Shown here: positions 1 through 7,236 of the stretch, piece after piece
Layout: each line of letters begins with the position of its first letter
How positions within the stretch are numbered: position 1 is the stretch's first letter
From: Treponema sp.
Lineage (GTDB): Bacteria > Spirochaetota > Spirochaetia > Treponematales > Breznakiellaceae
Direction of reading: 5' to 3'
DNA: 10,213 nucleotides
Assembly: GCA_031284385.1 (NCBI GenBank)
Contig: JAISZZ010000004.1
Span: forward strand, 1 to 10,213
The notes under the pieces: generated by a model
What the model saw: only the letters and a program-made list of their open reading frames with translations
Told to the model about the DNA's origin: nothing
The model's database searches: none
Program-made: the position numbers and the translations under genes

Positions 1-3
1 CCC

Positions 4-146
4 TAGGGAAGCACTGATTTATGCGAGTGCGCATAAATCGGTGCTACTTTAATGCCGTATTTGCGTAATGAAATGAGCAAATACATAGGGCAACGCTGAT
101 GCGCCAACGAAGTTGGCGAGGCCTCAAGTTAATCAGCGTTGCCCTA
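4..146. repeat. Palindromic TA-bounded repeat, copy 1 (MITE-like)
   Basis: The element is built almost entirely of inverted repeats. Stem 10-25/30-45 is 16 bp with one G-T pair. Stem 57-64/77-84 is 8 bp. Stem 86-100/132-146 is a perfect 15 bp and encloses a smaller hairpin 102-108/112-118 with loop GAA. The outer ends are imperfect inverted repeats: TAGGGAAGCACTGATT on the left against TAGGGCAACGCTGATT read inward from the right. Both ends carry TA. A related copy lies at 7105-7236; they share 19 identical bases (60-78 and 7149-7167) and 32 identical bases (115-146 and 7205-7236). No reading frame is present, so a non-autonomous mobile or REP-like element is the best reading. The family name is unknown to me. 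Confidence 0.8.
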
Positions 147-177
147 CGCTAAACGTAGTTGCGCCGTATTGATTCTC

Positions 178-204
178 TTGACGTTTTTGTTTGTTTAATA
201 TAAT
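178..204 (+). promoter_or_regulatory. Probable sigma-70 type promoter for ptsH
   Basis: TTGACG at 178-183 resembles a -35 box and TATAAT at 199-204 is a perfect -10 box. The spacer is 15 bases, shorter than the usual 16-18. A spacer of 17 would place the -10 on the poorer TAATGT at 201-206. The promoter lies between the repeat element and ptsH and predicts a leader of roughly 60 bases. Confidence 0.45.
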
Positions 205-272
205 GTAAATGTGAGCTGTTCGGAAACTGAATACTGGCGGCTACACCATCTAAATTATTGGTAGGAGGAATT

Positions 273-530
273 ATGAAAACATTCGATTATGTCATTAAGG
301 ATCCGATTGGGATACACTCGCGGCCAGCCGGCGATGTTGTAAAAAAAGCTAAAGAATTTAACAGTGAAATAACAATAAAAAAAGGTGATAAAACTGCCAG
401 CGCAAAACAACTTTTCGCGCTTATGAAACTTGGCGTAAAATGCGGCGACAGTATAGTCGTTGTGGCCAATGGCGAAGACGAAGAGAAGGCTATAGCGGAA
501 ATGCAGACTCTTTTGGAAGAAAAGTTCTAA
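273..530 (+). CDS. ptsH: Phosphocarrier protein HPr
   Basis: This 85-residue protein is full length for HPr, the small cytoplasmic carrier that takes phosphate from PEP via enzyme I. The active-site motif GIHSRPA places His15 and Arg17 exactly where the family has them. The KTASAKQLFALMKLG segment matches the regulatory helix, but residue 46 is Gln where E. coli and B. subtilis HPr have Ser; Met51 is kept. ATG at 273 is chosen over the in-frame TTG at 258 because a strong AGGAGG (263-268) sits four bases upstream of it and overlaps the longer reading. No enzyme I, HPr kinase or EII gene is visible here. Many treponemes have HPr without sugar permeases, so a regulatory rather than transport role is plausible, but that is inference. 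Confidence 0.95.
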   Translation: MKTFDYVIKDPIGIHSRPAGDVVKKAKEFNSEITIKKGDKTASAKQLFALMKLGVKCGDSIVVVANGEDEEKAIAEMQTLLEEKF

Positions 531-740
531 ACAAATACGACGCAAAACAGTTTTGTAACAAAATTTACACCATGCGATAAGCGGCATTGACAGGGCTTGT
601 GAGGCAGCCCAAAAGTTGTCTTACAGGCTGTATTTGAGTGGCTGTTATCCATGATAAACGCGGTAAACTGCCTTGTCGTACCGGTGTTGCCCGAAGCGAG
701 TTGCTTGCGGCAATGGCTTGCGATGGGGCATTATTAGGGT
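531..740 (+). other. Gene-free leader between ptsH and purM
   Basis: I see no credible gene here. It holds small hairpins: 543-547/551-555, GGGCT/AGCCC at 593-597/606-610, CGGTA/TACCG at 661-665/679-683, and a longer imperfect one spanning about 686-714 just before the purM start. A TTGACA occurs at 587-592 but has no convincing -10 at the right distance. None of the hairpins is followed by a clear T tract, so no intrinsic terminator for ptsH is called. I recognise no purine riboswitch core. Confidence 0.4.
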
Positions 741-1802
741 GTGAATAAAAATAGCAGAAGTGAAGTTTACCGCAGCGCCGGCGTGGATATAACGGCGGGT
801 TACGAGGCGGTTGAATTGATGAAGGCTCATGTCGAGCGGACGCGAGTCGCAGGAACGCTTGGTGGGCTTGGCGGGTTTGGCGGGCTTTTTGAGCTTGACC
901 TGAGCGGCACACCGAATCCTGTGCTTGTTTCCGGCACGGACGGTGTGGGGACTAAACTGCGTATCGCTTTCTTGATGGACAAACATGACACGGTTGGTAT
1001 TGACTGTGTGGCTATGTGCGTGAATGACGTTGTTTGCACACTCGCAAAGCCGCTTTACTTTTTAGATTATATAGCTTGCGGTAAAAATATTCCGGCCAAA
1101 ATCGCGTCCATTGTTGCGGGTATCGCGGAGGGTTGCGTTCAGGCCGGCTGTGTGTTGATTGGCGGTGAAACTGCGGAGATGCCTGGTTTTTATGCCGGTG
1201 ATGAGTATGACCTTGCTGGTTTTTCGACAGGCATTGTTGATAAAAGTGCTATGATCAACAAACAGCGGGTCAAAGCCGGCGATTTGATTATCGCGCTGCC
1301 CAGTTCCGGTCTTCATTCAAATGGTTTTTCGCTGGTGCGTAAGATTTTTGGCCTTGATTCGAGCGATAATGCTTCGGCACGGCGGGTTCTTGCCGAGTAT
1401 AATAATGTGCTGAAAAAAACTGTAGGCGAAGAACTGCTTACCCCGACGCGGATATATGTAAAACCGGTGTTAAAACTCATGGAACAGGTTGAAATACACG
1501 GTATCGCACATATTACCGGAGGCGGTTTTTATGAAAACATTCCCCGCTGCCTGCCTGATGGTTTGTCCGCGTTTATAAAAAAACAGGATGCGCGTACTCC
1601 CGCCATTTTTAACCTTATCGCCGAAAAGGGCGGAATTGATGAGCGAGATATGTTCAACACGTTCAACATGGGCGTTGGAATGGTTATTGTCGTGAGCGCC
1701 GGAAGCGCGAATGCCGCGCTTTCCCTCCTGCGTGGCGCCGGCGAGGATGCTTACATACTTGGCGAGGTAAGGCAGGGCGATGCCGGCGTTGAGCTTGCCT
1801 GA
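741..1802 (+). CDS. purM: Phosphoribosylformylglycinamidine cyclo-ligase (AIR synthetase)
   Basis: PurM closes the imidazole ring in de novo purine synthesis (FGAM + ATP to AIR + ADP + Pi) in the cytoplasm. The 353 residues match the family length and keep its landmarks in order: AGVDI near 13-17, the DGVGTK loop at 67-72, AMCVNDV at 91-97, FLDY at 107-110, GGETAEMPG at 141-149, [14 protein letters not shown] at 187-200 and [13 protein letters not shown] at 257-269. GTG at 741 is chosen because an in-frame TAG lies at 735-737 and the N-terminus starts where other PurM proteins do; only a weak AGGG precedes it. No other pur gene is next to it. Its 3' end faces the cca gene with 29 bases between. 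Confidence 0.95.
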   Translation: MNKNSRSEVYRSAGVDITAGYEAVELMKAHVERTRVAGTLGGLGGFGGLFELDLSGTPNPVLVSGTDGVGTKLRIAFLMDKHDTVGIDCVAMCVNDVVCTLAKPLYFLDYIACGKNIPAKIASIVAGIAEGCVQAGCVLIGGETAEMPGFYAGDEYDLAGFSTGIVDKSAMINKQRVKAGDLIIALPSSGLHSNGFSLVRKIFGLDSSDNASARRVLAEYNNVLKKTVGEELLTPTRIYVKPVLKLMEQVEIHGIAHITGGGFYENIPRCLPDGLSAFIKKQDARTPAIFNLIAEKGGIDERDMFNTFNMGVGMVIVVSAGSANAALSLLRGAGEDAYILGEVRQGDAGVELA

Positions 1803-1831
1803 CGGCTCAAGTCCGCCGCGCCGGTTACCCA

Positions 1832-3241
1832 TCAACTAACTCTTTCGCGTTCTGAACTGAATGTTTCCGCGGCAGCCAGCGCCGTTTCAAGAAGTTTTTC
1901 AGGCGTATTCATTTCCGGATCGTCAATGACGGCTTCCATCAGGTATTTCAGTATGCGCCCCATGCGCTCCCCGCTTGGGATTCCGGCTTGTATGAGTTCG
2001 CGCCCGCCTATCGCGAGGTCTTTTACCGAAAGCGCCCTGCCCTTTTCCAGCGTTGAATCTATGCGGTACTGAAAATCCAGCAGCAGGTCGAGCGGCGGCT
2101 CCACACCGGTCATACCAAACGAGTCGGAACGGCGCAGATCGAACAGTGCCCGCAGGTTTTCTTCGCCAACCCGTTTTACAAAGCGGCGGACGGCGCTATC
2201 ATTCCAAGAATCCGTGTAGTGAAACATATGTTCCTTGACAAGATGAGTAACGGCCTCTATTTCGGCGTTGGAGTAACGAAGTCGTGTCATTAAAGCGCGA
2301 GTTAGGCCGGCTGATACATTTTCGTGGCCGTAAAATGTCCAAACCCCGCCGCCGTCAAGTTTCGCGACAGACGGCTTTCCAATATCGTGAAACAGCGCGG
2401 CGAGTCTGACGGCTTGCGAGTACCCGCTTCGTGCCGCGTAATCGCAGGCAAGCAAGCTGTGTGTCAGCACATCGAAACGGTGAAAGCCCCTTTGCTCAAC
2501 GCCGCGGCAATCCGCGAGTTCCGGCAGCACCATTTTTAAAAGGCCGCTCCTTTCCATGTAAAGAAGTGCGGTGGACGGTTTGCCCGACGCTGCAATTTTA
2601 TCGAATTCTTGTTTTACACGCTCTATCGAAACCGGGAGTATCATCGAGGGATTCGCCTGAACCGCAAGTAAAAGTTCCTCATCAATATCAAAGTCAAGCT
2701 GCGAGGCGAAACGAAGGGCGCGAAGCGCCCGTAGGCCGTCCTCGTTTAAACGGTCTTCCGCCCTGCCCACGCAGCGAATGATTTTTTTTTCTATATCGTC
2801 CCTGCCGCCATGAAGGTCAACGATTCTGCCTTCCGGCAGTTCTGCTGCAATCGCATTCATTGTAAAATCACGGCGGGAAAGGTCTTCGTCTATGCTTGAT
2901 GTGTATTTTACATTGTCAGGATGCCTGCCGTCCTTATAATTGCCGTCAGCACGGTATGTTGTAATTTCGATGGAATGTTTTTTGTAGCGGACGGTTACCG
3001 TTCCATGCTTTATGCCGGTTGGTATCACACCGGGAAACATCCGCATAACTTCGTCCGGCTTTGCGTCGCTTGCGAGGTCATAGTCTACAATCCGGCTTCC
3101 CCGCAGCATATCGCGCACAGCGCCGCCAACAAGAAAAACCTGCTTCCCATGCGCGTTAAACACAGCGGCGATTTCTTTTAATAAAGATGGAACATATAAG
3201 GTGTTAATTTTTAACTTATTAATTTTCACCGCATTCCGCAT
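1832..3241 (-). CDS. cca: CCA-adding tRNA nucleotidyltransferase with HD domain
   Basis: This is a class II nucleotidyltransferase that builds or repairs the CCA end of tRNAs. The N-terminal catalytic part shows LVGGAVRD at 37-44, the metal-binding pair D53/D55 in DYDLASDA, a flexible-loop segment ADGNYKDGRHPDNV at 98-111, RRDFTMNA at 123-130 and the base-selecting EDxxR at 167-171. An HD domain follows: H261, HD at 285-286 in LFHDIGKP, and H306 in YGHEN. The tail near 410-460 matches the usual C-terminal helical region. The flexible loop is normal length, which favours full CCA addition over CC-only addition; poly(A) polymerase remains the alternative. It lies 13 bases downstream of greA. 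No Shine-Dalgarno is visible before the ATG, so its translation may depend on ribosomes finishing greA. Confidence 0.88.
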   Translation of the reverse strand: MRNAVKINKLKINTLYVPSLLKEIAAVFNAHGKQVFLVGGAVRDMLRGSRIVDYDLASDAKPDEVMRMFPGVIPTGIKHGTVTVRYKKHSIEITTYRADGNYKDGRHPDNVKYTSSIDEDLSRRDFTMNAIAAELPEGRIVDLHGGRDDIEKKIIRCVGRAEDRLNEDGLRALRALRFASQLDFDIDEELLLAVQANPSMILPVSIERVKQEFDKIAASGKPSTALLYMERSGLLKMVLPELADCRGVEQRGFHRFDVLTHSLLACDYAARSGYSQAVRLAALFHDIGKPSVAKLDGGGVWTFYGHENVSAGLTRALMTRLRYSNAEIEAVTHLVKEHMFHYTDSWNDSAVRRFVKRVGEENLRALFDLRRSDSFGMTGVEPPLDLLLDFQYRIDSTLEKGRALSVKDLAIGGRELIQAGIPSGERMGRILKYLMEAVIDDPEMNTPEKLLETALAAAETFSSERERVS

Positions 3242-3254
3242 GGTAAATTATAAT

Positions 3255-5945
3255 TTATATTTTCGCAGCGGCAATATTTTTTAACGTATATGTTATCTTT
3301 TCATCATTTATAGAAAAATCAAATTTCTCGCCGACACGCCTATTCATCAAAGAGTTTCCGAACGGCGATAAATAAGAAATAATTTTGTTGCTCGGATCGG
3401 ACTCCCATGGACCGAGAATTGTATATACTTCGTCAGCGCTTTTTATCTCGTTTGCAAGCGTAACGATGGTACCAAACGAAACGCGGGAAGTATTTATGGT
3501 AGAAGGATCAAAAAGCTGGGCGCGTTCTATTTCATTTTTTAGTTTCGCTACGGTGGAATTAAGTATTTCCTGCTTTTCTTTTGCCGCTTTGTATTCCGCG
3601 TTTTCGCGCAAGTCGCCCAGCGACAGCGCAAAGGCTATTTCTTTTGAATTCGCCGGTATATCTTCCGTCATAATATGCTCAAGCTGACGCTGCTTTTCTT
3701 CGTATTTTGAAACTGTAACTATCAATGTGCGGGTAACCGTATCCTTTTCCACCACGCCAAAAAATTTGAAATCGGGATACTTGTCAAGGATATGGTTTTT
3801 CAGTTTTAATTTATCCGCCGGATCAAGGTCCTTTACATCCTCCACAAGAGTGTAAACCCTGACAATCGTTTCGCGGCTCGCATCATTGATATAATTGTCA
3901 AGCAGGTTATCCTTAAGCAGAATCGCGTAAACCTGTTTGTTAATTTTTTTATTGTCGGCAGTATCGCGGTGATTGTCTATTTCACGGTATGTCAATTCGA
4001 GAATATGCACAAGTGTTATAATAATTTTTTCATCATTTATTTCCGCTTTGGCAAACAACGGATCATCTTTATAATTTTTGTAGAACCATACGACTGCTTC
4101 GCGGTTATCCTTATAGTTTTCAAAGCATCTGCGTATCATCGCGGTAATTTTCTCTTCATAACCAGCCTTTTTAAGCTCTTCAATAATAACGCCAAGCAGG
4201 GCGTACGGAAAAAGCTGAATATAAATATCCTGCCATTCAGGTATAAAAAGTTTAATCTGCGCGAGAAAATCTTTTTTTGTTTTTTCATCTTTAAGATTCT
4301 GAAACAACTGCTGTAAATTTTCTATACGTTCAAACATGGCTGTAAAATTTAAATGAACTAGAAATCCCAGAAACGGATACATACCCGCCAAATCTTTTAA
4401 CAGCAGATAGGACGTTATCGCATACTCATTTACAGGCATAGCCGGTTTCAAATATCCTGTAAAAAAATTCGCCATTTCATTAAAATGTTCGGAATCCGGC
4501 TCTATATTTTTTATTTCATGGACATACTCTCTAATTAAAGAAAGCCTGCTGAAGAATTTTTTTTCGGCCTTGAATTCGTTATATAATTTTTCTTCCTTAC
4601 TCAAGGAGCGCTCACGTACCGTGTACACGTTGATATTTTCAGGACTAACGCCGAACAGCGGGTTGTTTTTTAGTATGGCATGAGCCTTAACATTCCACGA
4701 TGCCCATTCGCCCATTGAAAGCACGGATGGGACAAGCTCGGATTTTACCCGTTTAACATCGCAAATATTATCGAAACTTTTTATTATTATTTTCAAAGCC
4801 CATTCAGGATCGTTTTTTACCTTTTCGTGAAGTTTTTCCTTGCTCATGGTCGCCTTCAAAACCCAAATATGCGTTTTTTCCAGCGTTTGCAGCGCGTCAA
4901 CCGCCATTTTAAGCGACATACTATGAGCGCGTTTTTTCGCGAAATCTATTACAATATCATCACCTTCGACTTTTGTGATTCTGCCCGCGCCCCAAGTCCT
5001 GTGATATACAAAATTACCTTTATCAAACGCGATATGTTTTTCAAAATCCATGATCGCTTCATGAACATTGCGCCAATTCTGCGTAAGATTCGACACACGT
5101 ATATACTCTTCAAGCTGGCTGTGATGCGCGTATTTCTGCCTGAAACACCCGGTTATTTCTTTTCTGGCGAAAGCATCGCGGTCATCGTAATTGAGTATAA
5201 GTTTTAGTATAGTGATGGATGCATTCACATCACTGCGATTCTTGTATGAATTATAAACATCGGTAAGTAAAAGTACAGCCTTGTCGGGGCTTATATTTTT
5301 TGCGACTTTGTTTTGAACCGAAAGAAAAAAATCCATGTCTTCCGGGTGATATTCCAGCAGTTTAAGCCATATTTCCCGCACATTCGTAAATAATTGCTTG
5401 TTTATATAACGATGCAAGGATTTTTTAAAATAGTCCGCAGCCTCGTCAATCTCGGATATTTTTTCGGCGTGTTCCGCCAAAAGTTTGGCAATATCCGCCT
5501 CGTCCGGATCTATCTTTACAAGCCTTTTCCACACGTCAAACAATTTATCTTCTTCGTTATCATTTTTATAACATTCAGCCAACGTGCGCAGCGCAAATTT
5601 CGACTCGCCGTATTCTAATATTCGTTCGCAAAGATACTTTACGATGTTCCATTTATGATTATCAACAAATATTCCGGCAAGATTAACCAAAGCCGCATCG
5701 TCTATCATCTGTTGGGACAACGCAATCATTCCAGAAAAATAAACGGCTATAATGCTGTTTTTTGAATGACTCAGATGTTCATCGCAGATATTCTTTATGC
5801 CGGCGCAGGCATTGCCCGCCCTGGCCTTATCTAATACGGCGTCAAGTTCCTTAAAACGATCTATGGAATAGTTACTAAGCGTAGCTCTGGTGAACTTTTC
5901 TTCGTTCAGCATATTTTGTACATCTTTAAGAAGCGCTTCTGACAT
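3255..5945 (-). CDS. greA: Large spirochaetal GreA: helical-repeat N-terminus fused to transcript-cleavage factor
   Basis: The last ~160 of 896 residues (about 736-896) are a GreA domain. GDLRENAEYKAAKEKQ carries the acidic tip residues D778 and E781, equivalent to E. coli GreA D41/E44, which enter the RNA polymerase secondary channel to stimulate cleavage of backtracked RNA. A C-terminal FKBP-like part follows. The first ~300 residues are TPR/HAT-like helices. Residues ~308-356 are a beta-rich segment (YHRTWGAGRI, then DDIVIDF) resembling the Tudor-like domain of UvrD/PcrA helicases. The middle ~360-730 is helical and lysine-rich. Ordinary GreA is about 158 residues; this enlarged form is typical of spirochaetes. 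ATG at 5945 is preferred to the TTG at 5987, which lies inside the upstream gene, because GGCAGGAA precedes it. The coding region is visibly more AT-rich than its neighbours. Confidence 0.9.
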   Translation of the reverse strand: MSEALLKDVQNMLNEEKFTRATLSNYSIDRFKELDAVLDKARAGNACAGIKNICDEHLSHSKNSIIAVYFSGMIALSQQMIDDAALVNLAGIFVDNHKWNIVKYLCERILEYGESKFALRTLAECYKNDNEEDKLFDVWKRLVKIDPDEADIAKLLAEHAEKISEIDEAADYFKKSLHRYINKQLFTNVREIWLKLLEYHPEDMDFFLSVQNKVAKNISPDKAVLLLTDVYNSYKNRSDVNASITILKLILNYDDRDAFARKEITGCFRQKYAHHSQLEEYIRVSNLTQNWRNVHEAIMDFEKHIAFDKGNFVYHRTWGAGRITKVEGDDIVIDFAKKRAHSMSLKMAVDALQTLEKTHIWVLKATMSKEKLHEKVKNDPEWALKIIIKSFDNICDVKRVKSELVPSVLSMGEWASWNVKAHAILKNNPLFGVSPENINVYTVRERSLSKEEKLYNEFKAEKKFFSRLSLIREYVHEIKNIEPDSEHFNEMANFFTGYLKPAMPVNEYAITSYLLLKDLAGMYPFLGFLVHLNFTAMFERIENLQQLFQNLKDEKTKKDFLAQIKLFIPEWQDIYIQLFPYALLGVIIEELKKAGYEEKITAMIRRCFENYKDNREAVVWFYKNYKDDPLFAKAEINDEKIIITLVHILELTYREIDNHRDTADNKKINKQVYAILLKDNLLDNYINDASRETIVRVYTLVEDVKDLDPADKLKLKNHILDKYPDFKFFGVVEKDTVTRTLIVTVSKYEEKQRQLEHIMTEDIPANSKEIAFALSLGDLRENAEYKAAKEKQEILNSTVAKLKNEIERAQLFDPSTINTSRVSFGTIVTLANEIKSADEVYTILGPWESDPSNKIISYLSPFGNSLMNRRVGEKFDFSINDEKITYTLKNIAAAKI
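4878..5018 (-). other. Tudor/SH3-like segment inside GreA (about residues 310-356)
   Basis: The segment reads as conserved hydrophobic beta strands around FVYHRTWGAGRI, KVEGDDIVIDF and MSLKMAVDALQTL. The H..WG.G.I..V.GD pattern, then a short acidic strand and a final K..A...L.. run, is the layout of the C-terminal Tudor-like domain of PcrA/UvrD, which is known to bind RNA polymerase. The match is by eye only and the fold is inferred. Confidence 0.45.
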
Positions 5946-5967
5946 TTGTTCCTGCCTTTTCCTTATT

Positions 5968-6924
5968 CTAACACATATACCGTTCAAAAATGACCGGCTT
6001 AATTATCTTTATTTTCAACTTAATTTCATCAATTAAGGTATTATTGCCATCCATTCCTTCGTAATAATCCATCAGTCTAAAATATTTATTCAACAGAGCG
6101 GGCGCCAAAATATTTTCTTCTTTAGGACTTCCGCGCAATTCGCTTTCCAAATCAAAAATCTGTTGTTTCAGCCTGCCCAATTCAGCGAGCTTTAGTTCAC
6201 GTTTTACCGTAAACACGCCCATCAATGCGCCGTAAACTGGAATCCACTCATTCAATTCCGCGCCGGAATACCCCATCTCCGCGACACGCTCAACAAGCGT
6301 TAAAATAAGCCCCGACTCTAAATTATCAATGTCAACCGCCTGCGGGTCTATATAAAAAGCCTCCCGAAACAATGCCTTGGCCGGCTTTATCTCACCCAAC
6401 AGCGCGTAAACATCTGCCAGCGCTGAAATAGTGCCGGAATCTTCCTGTTTGAACTGCGCCGCCTGCTTCAGATATATTAAAGCCTCCTCATAGTTGCCCA
6501 TGCCCTTGTAACAACGCCCGATCTGTTCCAAAAGTCCGGGATCATGCCGCATACTTCCGTCCGCGAGCGCTTCGTTGTAATTTTGCAGCGCAGAACTGTA
6601 TATAAAATGCTTAACCGCATACTGGCAATTATCGTAATCGCTTCCAACAAGGTCGAGAAAACCATGGTAACTCTTCCACTGTGAAAGCAAGAAACTGCCC
6701 CTGCTGTAAGGTTCGCGGGCATCCCCAGCATTGTTAAGATTTTTTATCCTCTCCAACCACCAGTTGAGGCATTTTAACGCATAAAGCGCCTCTTGTTGCT
6801 TATAATCCACGCGCAAGGCCTGTTCCAGCTTGGCTAGAGCCTCTTCCGGACTATTTTCCTTCATCTTTTCGTACGCTTCCTGGATGAGATTCCGCGCTAA
6901 AGTTTCCACATCCGTGTTTTCCAT
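5968..6924 (-). CDS. TPR protein upstream of greA
   Basis: This is a predicted cytoplasmic protein of 318 residues, with no signal peptide or membrane span. TPR-type helix pairs are visible at about 9-42 (ending ALAKLEQALRVD), 129-160 (IGRCYKGMGNYEEALIYLKQA) and 163-195 (ALADVYALLGEIKPAKALFREAFYIDP). The last ~110 residues are mostly helical and match no family I recognise. The frame stays open to a GTG at 7020, but ATG at 6924 is preferred because a good promoter lies inside that extension and the residues added are rich in Cys, Trp and Asn and unlike TPR sequence. No Shine-Dalgarno sits at normal distance from this ATG; a GGGAGG lies about 25 bases upstream. It is first in the cluster and ends 22 bases before greA, so a scaffold role near transcription is a guess from context. 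Confidence 0.75.
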   Translation of the reverse strand: MENTDVETLARNLIQEAYEKMKENSPEEALAKLEQALRVDYKQQEALYALKCLNWWLERIKNLNNAGDAREPYSRGSFLLSQWKSYHGFLDLVGSDYDNCQYAVKHFIYSSALQNYNEALADGSMRHDPGLLEQIGRCYKGMGNYEEALIYLKQAAQFKQEDSGTISALADVYALLGEIKPAKALFREAFYIDPQAVDIDNLESGLILTLVERVAEMGYSGAELNEWIPVYGALMGVFTVKRELKLAELGRLKQQIFDLESELRGSPKEENILAPALLNKYFRLMDYYEGMDGNNTLIDEIKLKIKIIKPVIFERYMC

Positions 6925-6963
6925 CTTTATATAAAACGGATTCCCCGTTTCCTCCCAATTTTC

Positions 6964-6991
6964 ATTATAGCAAATCCTATTTTTTTTACAA
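6964..6991 (-). promoter_or_regulatory. Probable promoter of the TPR-greA-cca cluster
   Basis: On the minus strand a perfect TATAAT lies at 6969-6964 and TTGTAA (four of six -35 bases) at 6991-6986, 16 bases apart. Transcription would begin near 6957, giving a ~33-base leader that contains GGGAGG before the ATG at 6924. The neighbouring run of T (A on the minus strand) adds AT-richness typical of promoters. Confidence 0.5.
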
Positions 6992-7020
6992 GCCCAGAAC
7001 ATTTTTACACATCCACTCAC

Positions 7021-7104
7021 CAGCCGCTTTACGATATGCCCTCTAGATTCGTTGTTTTCGTGAATCTTGCCATGTTCACAATGATTCTTACTTACACGGA
7101 TTAT
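7021..7104. other. Gene-free spacer right of the TPR gene
   Basis: I see no gene here. A weak GATTC/GAATC inverted repeat (7046-7050/7062-7066) is the only structure noted. The stretch ends at the left end of the second repeat copy. Confidence 0.3.
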
Positions 7105-7236
7105 TAGGGAAGCGCTGCTTTAATGCGAATGTCAACGAAGTTGACACATTTGCGTAATGAAATGAGCTTGCTCCTTAGGGGAATGCTGATGCGCCAGCTA
7201 TGCTGGCGAGGCCTCAAGTTAATCAGCGTTGCCCTA
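7105..7236. repeat. Palindromic TA-bounded repeat, copy 2 (MITE-like)
   Basis: This is the second copy of the element at 4-146, in the same orientation. It begins TAGGGAAGCGCTG and ends CAGCGTTGCCCTA, bounded by TA on each side. The left half carries hairpin 7130-7136/7140-7146 (loop GAA), which copy 1 lacks at this position. The right half has the 15-bp outer stem 7176-7190/7222-7236, here with one mismatch and one T-G pair. Its inner hairpin 7192-7198/7202-7208 is CGCCAGC against GCTGGCG, where copy 1 has CGCCAAC against GTTGGCG; both sides changed so pairing is kept. It lies between divergently read genes and has no coding capacity. Confidence 0.8.

Noticed and set aside
4..146. CRISPR array or tRNA-like gene in the palindromic region
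   Set aside because: There are no regularly spaced direct repeats with unique spacers and no cloverleaf with T-loop or CCA landmarks; the structure is nested inverted repeats.
258..272. Longer HPr starting at TTG 258
   Set aside because: The extra residues would be translated from the Shine-Dalgarno sequence itself; ATG 273 gives the standard HPr N-terminus with His at 15.
565..1316. Minus-strand open frames opposite purM and its leader
   Set aside because: They lie opposite strongly conserved PurM motifs and show no recognisable family.
1803..1831. Bidirectional terminator between purM and cca
   Set aside because: Only short broken inverted repeats and no T tract on either strand in the 29 bases.
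2053..3181. Plus-strand open frames opposite cca
   Set aside because: They are composition-driven shadows of a well-conserved minus-strand enzyme, with no recognisable protein features or ribosome sites.
1832..3241. CC-adding-only enzyme
   Set aside because: The flexible-loop segment between the catalytic aspartates and RRDFTMNA has the normal length of full CCA-adding enzymes.
5946..5987. GreA start at TTG 5987
   Set aside because: It would overlap the upstream TPR gene and adds a basic stretch not expected in the family; ATG 5945 has a GGCAGGAA just upstream.
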